A DNA stretch of 64,000 bases from an uncultured Eubacteriales bacterium (GCA_934393265.1 CAKRQL010000003.1:57101-121100), one strand, 5' to 3'. Shown: positions 1 through 8,983, counted from the first letter of the stretch. Numbers and translations: made by a program. The notes: generated by a model not told the origin, from the sequence alone.

Positions 1-523
1 GGATTTCATTTGCCGCCGCGAGAATACGCTCTGCGGCTTCCTCCCCGAATCGCTCGTCAAATATTCGGCATATCCATGCCGGTACGGAGTACTCTACCGA
101 CTGTGCGCGACAGAGGCTCTTTTTTCTGTCTGGGGTCGGGAGCTTATTCTTTTCTCTGACGGTGCGCCGCAAAACGGCATTCACTATCGCGCGCTCGCCG
201 GGGTTGCGACAGAGGGCGACCGACTCATTCACCGCGGCATAATCAGGAACGGAGAGCCAGAGCACCTGTGCCATGCCGAGGCGGAGGACGCCGCGGACAT
301 AAGGGTCTATATCGCTGCCGGATCTCCCCGTAAAAGCGTTTATGTAATAGTCAAGCGACAGTCTCCGCTCGGTCACCGTGAAAACGAGCGAGGCGATAAG
401 CGCCCGCTCCTCCGGTGTGAAGCCCCCGAGCCTGTCCGTATTCAGCGCCCGGTTCACATACTTCCCCGAGCGTTCTATATCAAAGAGGAGCGAGAGCGCG
501 GCGCGGCGCGGAGATACGCTCAT
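1..523 (-). CDS. rsmB: 16S rRNA (cytosine-C5) methyltransferase RsmB, N-terminal part (runs off window)
   Basis: The first ~174 codons are present; the gene continues beyond base 1. The translation is a NusB-like RNA-binding domain: it has the RLGMAQVLWL stretch followed by a P-YAAVNESVAL segment and an NAVLRR motif, then the S-P-W start of the linker into the methyltransferase domain. In the family this domain docks on 16S rRNA and the missing C-terminal SAM domain makes m5C967. The ATG (521-523) overlaps the TGA of the upstream protease gene (ATGA), so the two are translationally coupled. A free-standing NusB is the alternative, but the reading frame extends past the length of NusB. The catalytic cysteines are outside the window. 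Confidence 0.85.
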   Translation of the reverse strand, partial: MSVSPRRAALSLLFDIERSGKYVNRALNTDRLGGFTPEERALIASLVFTVTERRLSLDYYINAFTGRSGSDIDPYVRGVLRLGMAQVLWLSVPDYAAVNESVALCRNPGERAIVNAVLRRTVREKNKLPTPDRKKSLCRAQSVEYSVPAWICRIFDERFGEEAAERILAAANEI

Positions 524-1260
524 CTTCTGTCTCTCTTTACCATTGCAAATATTCTGAGAAGCTGAATTATCGAGACGAGGAGGGCGGCGACATAGGTCAT
601 TGCCGCGGCGCTCAGCACCTTTCTCGACGCGCGCAGCTCCTGCGACGAGAACTCGCCCGATGAGCGGAGGGTCTGCATCGCCCTGTGCGACGCATCAAAC
701 TCGCACGGGAGGGTGACAAGCTGAAAGAGGGTCGTCACCGAGAAGAGACCGACGCCGATAAGGGCGACGATATATCCGAAATTGCTGAACTCATACGCAA
801 ACTCGGCAAGCCCCATGATAAGCACTCCTATAAGGACGAATATCCAGGAGAGGCGGGAGGCTATATTTGTTATCGGGACGAGCTTTGAGCGGATTATGAT
901 GGGAAGATACCCCTTTGCATGCTGAATAGCGTGCCCCGCCTCATGAGCGGCGACGCCTATCGCGGCGGCGGAGTCCGAATCATAGACCCCGTCGGAGAGG
1001 CGAAGCGCGCCGTCGCGCGGGTCAAAGTGGTCGGTGAGATTTCCGCCTATGCGCTCTATTCTTACATCGGTAATTCCGTTTTCGTCAAGTATTTCGCGGG
1101 CTACCTCTGCCGCTGTCTTGCCAGCGGATACGCGGACGCGCGAATAGCGGCGGAAGGTCAGGGAAACCTTCAGCTGTGCAATTGCCGCTATCACAAGAGC
1201 AAGCAGAAAGAGAATATAGAGTATCAGCTCAAGGTATGAGTTTACGCTTCCGAAAAACAT
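520..1260 (-). CDS. YugP-like membrane zinc metallopeptidase
   Basis: 246 residues. There is an N-terminal membrane segment (about 8-28), a zincin motif HEAGH at about residue 106, and three more hydrophobic segments (about 138-155, 160-182, 218-238). This matches the neutral zinc metallopeptidase family of B. subtilis YugP (PF04298), whose members sit in the membrane with an HExxH site. The substrate is unknown. In many Clostridia this gene lies between fmt and rsmB, exactly as here. The start codon overlaps the end of fmt by 19 bases. Family assignment is firm; the physiological role is not. Confidence 0.9.
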   Translation of the reverse strand: MFFGSVNSYLELILYILFLLALVIAAIAQLKVSLTFRRYSRVRVSAGKTAAEVAREILDENGITDVRIERIGGNLTDHFDPRDGALRLSDGVYDSDSAAAIGVAAHEAGHAIQHAKGYLPIIIRSKLVPITNIASRLSWIFVLIGVLIMGLAEFAYEFSNFGYIVALIGVGLFSVTTLFQLVTLPCEFDASHRAMQTLRSSGEFSSQELRASRKVLSAAAMTYVAALLVSIIQLLRIFAMVKRDRR

Positions 1261-2213
1261 GTCAATTTATCTCCTTTATCGATTTTTCTTCCTCTGACGA
1301 GATCCCCCGCAGGCATTCTGCCCTTTCCCTCCGGGATTACGGAAGTAACGCGGAGAGCACCCTCGCCGCAGGCAACGGTGAAGCTCCCGTCTCCCTTACC
1401 GTCGACGGCTATGACCTCGCCGGGCTCGCCGTGCCCCTCTGTCGGCGTGGCGGTGCATATTTTTATAAGCCTGCCGCGAAGCTCCGTAACTGCATACGGT
1501 ATCGGGCAGAGCCCGCGTATTATGAAGTCAAGCTGACGCGCGCTCTTCCGAAAATCAAGGTGCTTGTCACACTTCTCTATTTTCTTTGCATAGGTTGCGC
1601 CGGTGTCCGGCTGCTTTACTCTCGGGGCGGTGCCCGAGAGGATATCCGGGAGGAGCCTGATAAGGAGCTCCGCACCGCATGTCATAGAGCGGTCATGTAT
1701 CGCCTCGAGGTCGTCTCTGTCCCCTATCGGAAACCTTGTCTGAGCTATTATATCTCCGGTATCGAGCCCGTGGTCCATATACATAAGGGTGACGCCCGTC
1801 TCACGCTCTCCGTCCATTATCGCGCGCTGCATAGGGGCGGCGCCGCGGTATTTCGGCAGAAGCGAGACATGGACATTCACACAGCCTGCGGATGGGTAGT
1901 CAAGAACATAGTCCGGCAGTAATTTACCGTATGCAACGACGACAATAAGATCCGGGCGATAGGCATCAAGGCTATCGCGAAAGGCTCCGTCACGGAGCGT
2001 TTTCGGGGTGAGCACCGGAATACCCGCCGACAGAGCCACCCGCTTTACCGGCGTGGGGGTCATTACATTCCCCCGCCCGCGGGGCTTATCCTCACCTGTC
2101 ACGGCGCAGACCACATCCGCGCCGGAGTCGATAAGTCGGGTCAGGACGCCGGCGGCTATATACGGCGTCCCCATGAACATTATTCTTCCGTTCACTGTAT
2201 TCTTCAATTCCAT
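1242..2213 (-). CDS. fmt: Methionyl-tRNA formyltransferase
   Basis: 323 residues, close to the usual ~310. It transfers a formyl group from 10-formyl-tetrahydrofolate to Met-tRNA(fMet) for translation initiation. The N-terminal Rossmann-type catalytic domain carries the signature SLLPKYRGAAP (about residue 117) followed by GVTLMYMDHGLDTGDII, and the C-terminal OB-type tRNA-binding domain follows from about residue 205. The ATG overlaps the TAA of def by one base (TAATG), so formylation and deformylation enzymes are co-translated, the usual def-fmt pair. Nothing is missing. Confidence 0.97.
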   Translation of the reverse strand: MELKNTVNGRIMFMGTPYIAAGVLTRLIDSGADVVCAVTGEDKPRGRGNVMTPTPVKRVALSAGIPVLTPKTLRDGAFRDSLDAYRPDLIVVVAYGKLLPDYVLDYPSAGCVNVHVSLLPKYRGAAPMQRAIMDGERETGVTLMYMDHGLDTGDIIAQTRFPIGDRDDLEAIHDRSMTCGAELLIRLLPDILSGTAPRVKQPDTGATYAKKIEKCDKHLDFRKSARQLDFIIRGLCPIPYAVTELRGRLIKICTATPTEGHGEPGEVIAVDGKGDGSFTVACGEGALRVTSVIPEGKGRMPAGDLVRGRKIDKGDKLTCFSEA

Positions 2214-2680
2214 TACCTTTTCTTTTTGTCCTTCACCGGGCGTATCTGCACATCGATATAGAGCTTGCCGTCAAGGTGATCGCACTCATGACATATTGCG
2301 CGGGCAAGAAGTCCCTCTCCCGTCAGAGTACGTATCTCCCCGTTTCTGTCGGTATACTCTACCGTAACGCGCTCCGGACGGGAGGTTATCCCGCTCTCTC
2401 CGGGGTTGGAAAGACAGCCCTCGACATCCTCCTGATGTCCCTCTGCGGCAATTATCTCCGGATTTATCATCTCGTAGACCACCCCGTCCTCAACCTCTAT
2501 CACGACGACGCGGCGGAGAACGCCGACCTGCGAGGCGGCAAGGCCGCATCCCTCGTTGACGCGCATGGTGTCTGTCATATCGTCGAGGAGCATCGTTATC
2601 CTCGGGGTTATCTCTGTGACCGGGCGACAGACCTTACGGAGCGTCGGGTCGCCGAATTTCAGAATTTTAAGTATTGCCAT
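2213..2680 (-). CDS. def: Peptide deformylase
   Basis: 155 residues. It removes the N-formyl group from nascent proteins. All three metal-site motifs are visible: GCGLAASQVG (about residue 44), EGCLS (about 88, the cysteine is a metal ligand) and HECDH (about 130, two His ligands and the catalytic Glu). The length and the EGCLSNPG form fit type 1/short Gram-positive deformylases. The start ATG lies 24 bases downstream of the priA stop in the same operon, and the stop overlaps the fmt start. Confidence 0.97.
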   Translation of the reverse strand: MAILKILKFGDPTLRKVCRPVTEITPRITMLLDDMTDTMRVNEGCGLAASQVGVLRRVVVIEVEDGVVYEMINPEIIAAEGHQEDVEGCLSNPGESGITSRPERVTVEYTDRNGEIRTLTGEGLLARAICHECDHLDGKLYIDVQIRPVKDKKKR

Positions 2681-2704
2681 ATATTTTTTCGCCTTTCAGA
2701 CGCG

Positions 2705-4960
2705 CTATACGGTCAGGGGGTTCAGGTCGACGGAGACGGTGACGTCCCGCCCGGGCACAAAGCCGCGGAGTAGCTCCGCGAAGAATGCGCGGGTTTCTCT
2801 CCCGAGCCTGCACTTTATGACTATGCGCATACGGTACTTTTCATTTAATCTGTATACCTGCGCCTCAAACGGTCCGAAAACCGTAAAGGGGCAGGACGAA
2901 TATTTTTCTCCTATGAGCTTTACTGCAAATTCGGAGAGCTCTCTCGCCGCCTCTGTCGCCCAGCGCTCGTCCCCCGATGTGACGGTTATCTGCGCCATAT
3001 CGCAGAACGGAGGGTAACAAAGCTCACGCCGGACGGCTATCTCACCGTCGTAAAATTTCTCGTAATCCTGCGTACAGGCGAGCCTTATTATCTCGTTTGC
3101 CGGGGAGAAGGTCTGTATCACGGCTATTCCGCCGTCGCGCGCCCTGCCCGCTCTCCCTATCACCTGCGTGAGAAGCGAGAACGTGCGCTCTGCCGCGCGG
3201 AAGTCGCTCATATACAGCGAGGAGTCTGCAAGGACGGTGCCGACAAGGGTTACGCGCGGGAAATCATGCCCCTTTGCAACCATCTGTGTGCCGAGGAGAA
3301 TATCCGCGCGCCCGGCACGGAAGTCGCCGAGCATCCTGTCGTATGAAAGCTTCTGCGTCGTCGTATCGGCGTCCATACGCATGACCGGCATATCCGGAAG
3401 AAAGCTTTTCAGCTCTCCCTCAACCTTTTGCGTGCCGTAGCCGACAAACGAGAGCTTTTCCTCCCCGCACGCGGGGCAGGCACGCGGCACCGGCTCACGG
3501 TGACCGCAGAGGTGGCAGAGAAGATACCCTCCGTCCGCCGACGTATGATATGTCAGGGAGACCGAGCAATGCGGACAGGCTATCACCTCGCCGCAGCTCT
3601 TACAGCTTATCTGGCTGTTGTATCCCCGGCGGTTCAGAAAGAGTATCGCCTGCTCTCCCCTCTCCTTAACGCGCCGAAGCTCATCGAGCAGGCGCACGGA
3701 TATGGGGGACGTGTTGCCGAGGCGGAGCTCCTCGCGCATATCGACCACCACCGCGTCCGGCAGGCGGAAGCCGCCGTACCTCTCGCGGAGCGGGATAAGC
3801 GTATACGCTCCCTGCTTTGCCTTATAAAAGCTCTCAACAGAGGGGGTAGCCGAGGCGAGAAGAAGCATACATTTATTGACACCGCAGCGGTATGCCGCGA
3901 CGTCGCGGGCGTGATATTTCGGGTCCTGCTCGGATTTATATGTATGTTCGTGCTCCTCGTCTATGACGATAAGCCCGAGGTTCGGCAGCGGGGCGAATAT
4001 TGCCGAGCGGGTGCCTATTACAAGGTCGACATCCCCGCGCTTTATTCTCCTGTATGCGTCAAACCTCTCTCCCGCGGAGAGCGAGGAGTGCATAACCGCG
4101 ACGCGCTCGCCGTATCTTGTGCAGAAGAGGCTCACGGTCTGGGGAGTCAGGGATATTTCGGGCACGAGCATGATAACCGATTTTCCGCTGTCTATCGTGC
4201 CGTCGATAGCCCTCATTATCACCTTCGTTTTCCCTGAGCCGGTCACACCGAAGAGAAGCCCGGCGCACGCCGCACCGCTCCTTCTGAGGCGCTCTATCTC
4301 CGAAAATGCGGCGGTCTGCGCCCTTGTCAGGACTATCTCGTCGCGCACTCCCGCGCCGCGGTAGCGTGAATAGGGGTTTCTTATCTCGTCGGAGTCGACG
4401 CAAGCTATGACCCCGCGCTCACGGAGTGCGCGCAGGTGCGCGGCACTGACGCCCGGGACGGCGCGGACAAGCTCCTCATCCGCTGTTCCGTTCTCCATAA
4501 TAAAGCGCAGGGCACTCCTCTGCCCCTCGCTCCTTATCCCGGCTCTGCCCCCCGCGGTAAGCAGGGTGACGGCAGTCTCCCTCTCAACCGAGAGGCGGAA
4601 GGTGCGGCGCACGCGCGTCCCGATCTCCTCCGAGAACGCACCCGGAGGGGTAAGAGCCCGCAGGGCGTCGCCGTATGAGCAAAGGGTATGATTTTTCAGA
4701 AACAAACACAGCCCGAGCATCTCGTCCGAGAGGGCAATCCTCTCGTCAAGCAGAGAACGCACGGGCTTTATCACAACGCCCTCCGGCGCCGTCTCCGAAA
4801 GGGAGACCACCGCCCCGACACGGAGCCTGTCCCCCCTCCCGAACGGGACGCGGACGACAGAGCCGACCCGTATATAAGGGACCATATTCTCCGGAACGGA
4901 GTAGTCAAAGGGGCGGTCTATACGGTACGGGACATCACAGACATAAACTCCGGCGTACAT
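2705..4960 (-). CDS. priA: Primosomal protein N' (replication restart helicase PriA)
   Basis: 751 residues, full length. It reloads the replisome at collapsed forks. The N-terminal 3'-end-binding domain (about 1-110) is followed by a superfamily 2 helicase core with Walker A GVTGSGKT (about residue 238) and a DEEH box (about 331). A zinc-binding segment with four C-x-x-C pairs (about residues 453-497) splits the core. The C-terminal helicase lobe contains the GTQMVAKGHDFP motif. It sits directly upstream of def in the order normal for Firmicutes, but coaBC, which often precedes priA, is absent. Confidence 0.97.
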   Translation of the reverse strand: MYAGVYVCDVPYRIDRPFDYSVPENMVPYIRVGSVVRVPFGRGDRLRVGAVVSLSETAPEGVVIKPVRSLLDERIALSDEMLGLCLFLKNHTLCSYGDALRALTPPGAFSEEIGTRVRRTFRLSVERETAVTLLTAGGRAGIRSEGQRSALRFIMENGTADEELVRAVPGVSAAHLRALRERGVIACVDSDEIRNPYSRYRGAGVRDEIVLTRAQTAAFSEIERLRRSGAACAGLLFGVTGSGKTKVIMRAIDGTIDSGKSVIMLVPEISLTPQTVSLFCTRYGERVAVMHSSLSAGERFDAYRRIKRGDVDLVIGTRSAIFAPLPNLGLIVIDEEHEHTYKSEQDPKYHARDVAAYRCGVNKCMLLLASATPSVESFYKAKQGAYTLIPLRERYGGFRLPDAVVVDMREELRLGNTSPISVRLLDELRRVKERGEQAILFLNRRGYNSQISCKSCGEVIACPHCSVSLTYHTSADGGYLLCHLCGHREPVPRACPACGEEKLSFVGYGTQKVEGELKSFLPDMPVMRMDADTTTQKLSYDRMLGDFRAGRADILLGTQMVAKGHDFPRVTLVGTVLADSSLYMSDFRAAERTFSLLTQVIGRAGRARDGGIAVIQTFSPANEIIRLACTQDYEKFYDGEIAVRRELCYPPFCDMAQITVTSGDERWATEAARELSEFAVKLIGEKYSSCPFTVFGPFEAQVYRLNEKYRMRIVIKCRLGRETRAFFAELLRGFVPGRDVTVSVDLNPLTV

Positions 4961-5013
4961 ACTCCACCCCCCTTTATTTCCTGTGAACGGTTTTTCCCTT
5001 ATTTCTCCCGGGG

Positions 5014-5286
5014 TCAGTCTGCGATAATCTCCGGGCGCTTCAGGATAAATCTGCCTTCCTGAATCTGTCTTATGGCGATTTTTACCGCCTTCTGGTCCTT
5101 GTAGACGGGGTCGATAAGAGCGGAGAGCGGCTTATCCGTCTCTCTGTTGTCTATCAGCTTCTGTGCTCTTGCGCGCATTGCGACGTACTCATCGGTCACT
5201 ATGCGGGCGCACTTTGCAACTCCGACAACGAGCTCATAGCGGTTAATCTGTCCCTTTGAGAGTTCTTCGACTGTTGGATGAATCAT
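5014..5286 (-). CDS. rpoZ: RNA polymerase omega subunit
   Basis: 90 residues. The family core is present: a GQINRYELVVGVAKCAR segment that binds the beta' subunit, then a helix with A-x-x-x-x-x-R-A-Q-K. It aids assembly of RNA polymerase. The C-terminal ~30 residues (KAVKIAIRQIQEGRF) match the Firmicutes form. It lies between remA and priA; in most relatives gmk would lie between remA and rpoZ, but only 61 bases separate them here. Confidence 0.92.
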   Translation of the reverse strand: MIHPTVEELSKGQINRYELVVGVAKCARIVTDEYVAMRARAQKLIDNRETDKPLSALIDPVYKDQKAVKIAIRQIQEGRFILKRPEIIAD

Positions 5287-5347
5287 TTTCTTTATATCTC
5301 GCTTTCCTTGATTGCTTTTTCTCTGTTATGAAGGCTCCGTGGCAGGG

Positions 5348-5623
5348 TCACTCCCCGTCCTCGTCCTCCTCGTCCTCCTCGTCCTCCGTATCGTCGGAGA
5401 GACGGTTTGTCAGTGTCTCGGTCTGTATTGCAGAGAGAATGACATGCTCGGAGTCTGTGATTATGACGGCGCGGGTACGCCGCCCGCAGGAGACGTCTAT
5501 GACGCGGTTATCGTCCTTTGCGTCCTGGACAAGCCGCTTTATCGGCGCGGAGTCCGGCGAGGCTATCGCAACTATTCTCGCCGCTGAGACCATGTTTCCG
5601 AAGCCTATGTTTATGAATTTCAT
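5348..5623 (-). CDS. remA: RemA family DNA-binding regulator (DUF370)
   Basis: 91 residues. The N-terminus KFINIGFGNMV and the central GRRTRAVIITDS stretch are diagnostic of the RemA/DUF370 family, known in B. subtilis as a DNA-binding activator of biofilm and osmoprotection genes that forms ring-shaped oligomers. The last ~15 residues are almost purely Asp/Glu (GAD/GAG codons), an acidic tail longer than in B. subtilis. It starts 13 bases after the yicC stop. The function is carried over from the family; target genes are unknown here. Confidence 0.93.
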   Translation of the reverse strand: MKFINIGFGNMVSAARIVAIASPDSAPIKRLVQDAKDDNRVIDVSCGRRTRAVIITDSEHVILSAIQTETLTNRLSDDTEDEEDEEDEDGE

Positions 5624-5636
5624 TCCTTATTCCGCC

Positions 5637-6527
5637 TCACTCTATATTCTGAATCTGCTCGCGTATTTTTTCGAGCTCCGCCTTTATATCGACGACAAGG
5701 TGGGCTATCTCCGAGTTCTGCGCCTTTGAGCCTATCGTATTTGTCTCGCGGTTCATCTCCTGCAGGAGAAAATCAAGCTTTCTCCCCGAGGGTTCATCCG
5801 ACGCGGCTATCTCGCGGAACGCGACAAAGTGTGACCGCAGACGGACAAGCTCCTCGTCTATTGCCGCCTTGTCCGCGTATATCGCGCACTCGGTCAGCAC
5901 CCTGTCGGGGTCCGGAGCCGTGCCCGTATCGGCGAGAATCGAGCGCAGGCGCGCCTCAAACTTCTCGCGGTAGCCGGAGATCGCCCCGGCGGAGATTGTC
6001 TCTATTCTGTCGACGTAGGAGCGCACGGTATCGAGCTTTCCAGTAAGGTCGGCGTACAGCCTCTCCCCCTCCGCTGTCCGCATTGCGGAATAGCCGGAGA
6101 GCGCGGCGGCAAGCGCAGCCGAAATATTTGAGCAGTCCTCGTCGGTTGCCTCCGGCGTCTCCTCCGGAATGAGCATACCGGGCAGACGCACAAGCTCTGC
6201 CGCCGTGAGGTCATTTTCAACGCCCAACTGCTCGGAAAGCAGGCGGGCGGCGGCGATATACTGCTCTGCCGCCGGGAGATTTACCCGGAGCGCCGGCTCA
6301 TCCGACGACCCTGTCGGTGCTTTCAGGCTTACGGACACATCGACCTTTGCACGGGTTATCGCCGCTTTTATCTGTGATTTCAGTCTTTCCTCCGCGGCAC
6401 GGTATCTCTGCGGTATTCTGACCGAGCAGTCAAGAAACCGTGAGTTCACGCTTCTTATCTCCGCGGTTACGGTATATTCCGGAAAATCGAGTGACGCCCT
6501 GCCGAACGCCGTCATACTCTTTATCAT
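5637..6527 (-). CDS. yicC: YicC family endoribonuclease
   Basis: 296 residues, the usual length. The N-terminus MIKSMTAFGR and the C-terminal block LDFLLQEMNRETNTIGSKA are hallmarks of the YicC family, members of which act as ribonucleases on small RNAs in E. coli. The canonical N-terminal MTGFG is MTAFG here. The ATG overlaps the TGA of nrdR (ATGA), so the pair is coupled. It heads the conserved yicC-remA-rpoZ block. Confidence 0.93.
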   Translation of the reverse strand: MIKSMTAFGRASLDFPEYTVTAEIRSVNSRFLDCSVRIPQRYRAAEERLKSQIKAAITRAKVDVSVSLKAPTGSSDEPALRVNLPAAEQYIAAARLLSEQLGVENDLTAAELVRLPGMLIPEETPEATDEDCSNISAALAAALSGYSAMRTAEGERLYADLTGKLDTVRSYVDRIETISAGAISGYREKFEARLRSILADTGTAPDPDRVLTECAIYADKAAIDEELVRLRSHFVAFREIAASDEPSGRKLDFLLQEMNRETNTIGSKAQNSEIAHLVVDIKAELEKIREQIQNIE

Positions 6528-7075
6528 AGCTTTTCCTCCGTATGCGGGACGGTCGCCCCTGCGCCCTCTGCGGCGTGGTCGCCGTCTTCTGAGCCGGACG
6601 CGGACGTGCTCTTTGTCGGCTCACGCCTCTTGCGCCGACTTCCGAGGCTCTTTATCTCCGCCATAAAGGAGTCGATGTCCCGGAACTCGCGATAGACGGA
6701 GGCAAAGCGTATGTAGGAAACTATGTCTATTTCCCGAAGCTTCGTCAGCACCATCTCGCCGATGTCCTTTGAGGTTATCTCCGAGACTATCGAGTTCTGA
6801 AGCTCGGTCTCTATCTCGGTGGCGATCTCCTCGGCGTTCACCGGTCGCTTCTGGCACGCGCGCCCTATACCGAGGATAAGCTTGTGCTTATCGAAGAACT
6901 CGCGCGAGCCGTTCCGCTTTATGACGGAGATAGGCACTGTGTCTATGACCTCATAGGTGGTAAATCTCTTGTTGCATTTCGGGCACTCGCGCCGGCGCTT
7001 TATACTCCCGCCGTCCTGTACCGGGCGGGAATCAAGCACGCGCGAATCGGGAAATCCGCATGCGGGACACTTCAT
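6524..7075 (-). CDS. nrdR: Transcriptional repressor NrdR
   Basis: 183 residues from the ATG at 7073-7075, which is preceded by an AAGGA site; the frame is open further upstream but NrdR proteins start at MKCPACG. The zinc ribbon (CPAC at residues 3-6, CPKC at about 31-34) is followed by an ATP-cone (about 49-140) that senses ATP/dATP. It represses ribonucleotide reductase genes. The C-terminus is about 30 residues longer than the usual ~150, rich in Ser, Glu and Gly, and looks disordered. It heads the housekeeping operon behind its own promoter. No NrdR box pair was recognised in this window. Confidence 0.93.
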   Translation of the reverse strand: MKCPACGFPDSRVLDSRPVQDGGSIKRRRECPKCNKRFTTYEVIDTVPISVIKRNGSREFFDKHKLILGIGRACQKRPVNAEEIATEIETELQNSIVSEITSKDIGEMVLTKLREIDIVSYIRFASVYREFRDIDSFMAEIKSLGSRRKRREPTKSTSASGSEDGDHAAEGAGATVPHTEEKL

Positions 7076-7167
7076 CTGTTTTATCCTTTCGGCGGGGAGA
7101 CCCCGCGGCTCATCTCCGGTGACCGGATGAGAGTCTATGCGTTGCAATCGCATATTTTCACGCATAC

Positions 7168-7196
7168 ATTATAGCATAAGAAAAAGAAAAAGTAAA
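7168..7196 (-). promoter_or_regulatory. Sigma-A promoter for nrdR operon
   Basis: TTTACT (7196-7191), 17-base spacer, perfect TATAAT (7173-7168). The ~85-base leader that follows contains two stable hairpins, one ending just upstream of the nrdR ribosome site. Confidence 0.65.
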
Positions 7197-7198
7197 GA

Positions 7199-7221
7199 GC
7201 CGGGGAAAATTTTTCCCCGGC
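7199..7221 (-). terminator. Intrinsic terminator after the PAP2 gene
   Basis: A 10-bp stem (GCCGGGGAAA paired with TTTCCCCGGC) is followed on the minus strand by a T-rich run. It separates the PAP2 gene from the nrdR promoter. Confidence 0.8.
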
Positions 7222-7232
7222 AGGTATGTCTG

Positions 7233-8270
7233 TCAGTTTTCTTCGCCGTCCGTGTCCGTTTCCCCGTTATTTTCTCCGTTCGCGCTCTCCCCTGCGGGGG
7301 CTGTCCGGCGACAGGCGAAGCGGCGGGAGGCGCGCTCGCCGAGACGGTCAAGGGCGGGCACTTTTATTTTCGAGACGTACGGAAAAAGCATCGGATAAAG
7401 GACGCAGGCAAAGAGCATCATCAGAAAGTAGGTTACCGCGCGGCTCACGTAGTAATCCCGGGTCAGCGCCTCAAGCGGATACGGCATAAGAAGCTTTATG
7501 AGAATTACGATAGAAAGTCCGGCGACGGTCTTTATAATCTGCACGTACCACCTACCCCGTGTATCAAAACGAAGGTATTTTTCGTCGACGATATAGGCTA
7601 TCGGAAGGACGGGCACACAGCCGAGGAGAGTGGCGGAATTTTTCATTGCGGCGCCGAGATTATACTCGTCAACCCCCTCTCTGTCAAGGACAAAAAACAC
7701 ATAGACGAAGAGCGCCGCGCAGAGGGTCAGCGCCGCGGCGATGATATACGGCATGGCAGAGCGGTAACGCGCATCGTCCCGGAATGTGCCCCTGAGGAGA
7801 AATACGAGCGACCAGCCGCAGACAAATGCGACGCCGACGTCAAGCGGCGTATGCACGCCGAGGTACATGCGGGAAAACGGTATAAGGATTGTCAGGGCTA
7901 TCAGAAGCCCGCGAACGCGCCTGTTTCTTGCCGTTACTGCAAGGGAGCCGAAGAGCCCCACGGCATTCTGCGTATGTCCCGACGGAAAAGAATACCCCTC
8001 TGCCCCCGGGACTGCGGAGGCAACCGGGTGAAGCGACGGGTCTGCTACCCACGGACGCGGTATTCTGAAAAATATTTTCATGAACTGATTCAGAACGACG
8101 CCGAACAGCCCGGTGACAAGGACGTAATATCCCGTCCTCTTATTCCCGCACCAGAGAATTATCATGGCGACGACAAAAAAGGCTATCTCGCCGCCGGCGT
8201 ATGTAAGGGCGGAAAAGAGCCATGTCAGGGGCGGAATCCGTATTTCCTCAAGAAAATGCAGGAAAGGCAT
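7233..8270 (-). CDS. PAP2 family membrane phosphatase
   Basis: 345 residues with about eight hydrophobic segments. All three phosphatase motifs are present in the N-terminal half: KIFFRIPRP (about residue 65), PSGHT (about 96) and SRMYLGVHTPLD (about 134). The family hydrolyses lipid phosphates such as undecaprenyl pyrophosphate or phosphatidic acid at the outer face of the membrane. The additional C-terminal membrane region (about 180-310) and a short acidic tail go beyond the minimal PAP2 domain. The substrate cannot be told from sequence. The gene lies downstream of the RpiB-like gene, separated by a hairpin. Confidence 0.88.
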   Translation of the reverse strand: MPFLHFLEEIRIPPLTWLFSALTYAGGEIAFFVVAMIILWCGNKRTGYYVLVTGLFGVVLNQFMKIFFRIPRPWVADPSLHPVASAVPGAEGYSFPSGHTQNAVGLFGSLAVTARNRRVRGLLIALTILIPFSRMYLGVHTPLDVGVAFVCGWSLVFLLRGTFRDDARYRSAMPYIIAAALTLCAALFVYVFFVLDREGVDEYNLGAAMKNSATLLGCVPVLPIAYIVDEKYLRFDTRGRWYVQIIKTVAGLSIVILIKLLMPYPLEALTRDYYVSRAVTYFLMMLFACVLYPMLFPYVSKIKVPALDRLGERASRRFACRRTAPAGESANGENNGETDTDGEEN

Positions 8271-8297
8271 AGTTTTTTCCCTTCGTTTTTAAGAATG

Positions 8298-8333
8298 AGG
8301 GCTGTCCGCAGCACGTGTGGCGTGGACAGCCCT
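8298..8333 (-). terminator. Hairpin between RpiB-like and PAP2 genes
   Basis: AGGGCTGTCC pairs perfectly with GGACAGCCCT around a 16-base loop. The T-run on the minus side is weak (CATTCTT), so termination may be partial. Confidence 0.55.
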
Positions 8334-8344
8334 GTATGCGATTA

Positions 8345-8983
8345 TCAGCCTACTATATTCTTTACAGCGGCGATAATGCTCTCGTCCTTTGCATTTGCAA
8401 AGAAGAACTCCTTAAAGTTTCTTCCGGCGAGGGCGCCCTTTACAAGCTCCGGGTCAAGCTCCGGGAGGATGTCGACAAGCGATCTGTGCGTGACCTTCTT
8501 CACCTCGTCGAGAATCTTCTTGTTTCTCTGCTCGGGCACCGCGCGCTCACGCGGGTAGCCGAGACCCCACTCGGACACAAAGAGCTTCTCAAAGACATAG
8601 GAGAGGTTGAGCTCACAGCCCCAGCCCCAGCCTTTCGCAAACGGGAGGGCTATCGCATTTCCATTATTGACCTGGGTGAACTGATATGCGTCTGTCGGGT
8701 CAACGACATGACCGCAGAGTACGCCGGGGAACGCATTGCAGGCGAGCATTGCGCCCTCTCCGGTCCCGCAGCCGGTGATGACAAAATCTGCCGCTCCGGA
8801 GTTCAGAAGAACGGCGGCAAGTATACCTATCTGCACATAAGTGAGCTGCTCCTTATCATCGGCGGAATACATTCCGTAGTTGAACACCTCATGTCCGAGG
8901 GGCTCTGCCACCGAGCGGAGGGTCTGCTCTATCAGGGCGTTCTTCGCCGCCTGACTGTTTTCGTTGATAAGTGCTATTTTCAT
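8345..8983 (-). CDS. RpiB/LacA/LacB-family sugar-phosphate isomerase-like protein
   Basis: 212 residues. The central TGCGTGEGAMLACN stretch corresponds to the active-site region of ribose-5-phosphate isomerase B (ICGTGIGMS in the second RpiB of this window), with the catalytic cysteine kept. It is about 55 residues longer than true RpiB, with an extra C-terminal helical region after residue 150, and its N-terminus MKIALINENSQA differs from the usual form. I would not assign ribose phosphate isomerase activity: a standard rpiB lies at 30302. It follows aspS by 27 bases and is probably co-transcribed with it. Confidence 0.75.
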   Translation of the reverse strand: MKIALINENSQAAKNALIEQTLRSVAEPLGHEVFNYGMYSADDKEQLTYVQIGILAAVLLNSGAADFVITGCGTGEGAMLACNAFPGVLCGHVVDPTDAYQFTQVNNGNAIALPFAKGWGWGCELNLSYVFEKLFVSEWGLGYPRERAVPEQRNKKILDEVKKVTHRSLVDILPELDPELVKGALAGRNFKEFFFANAKDESIIAAVKNIVG

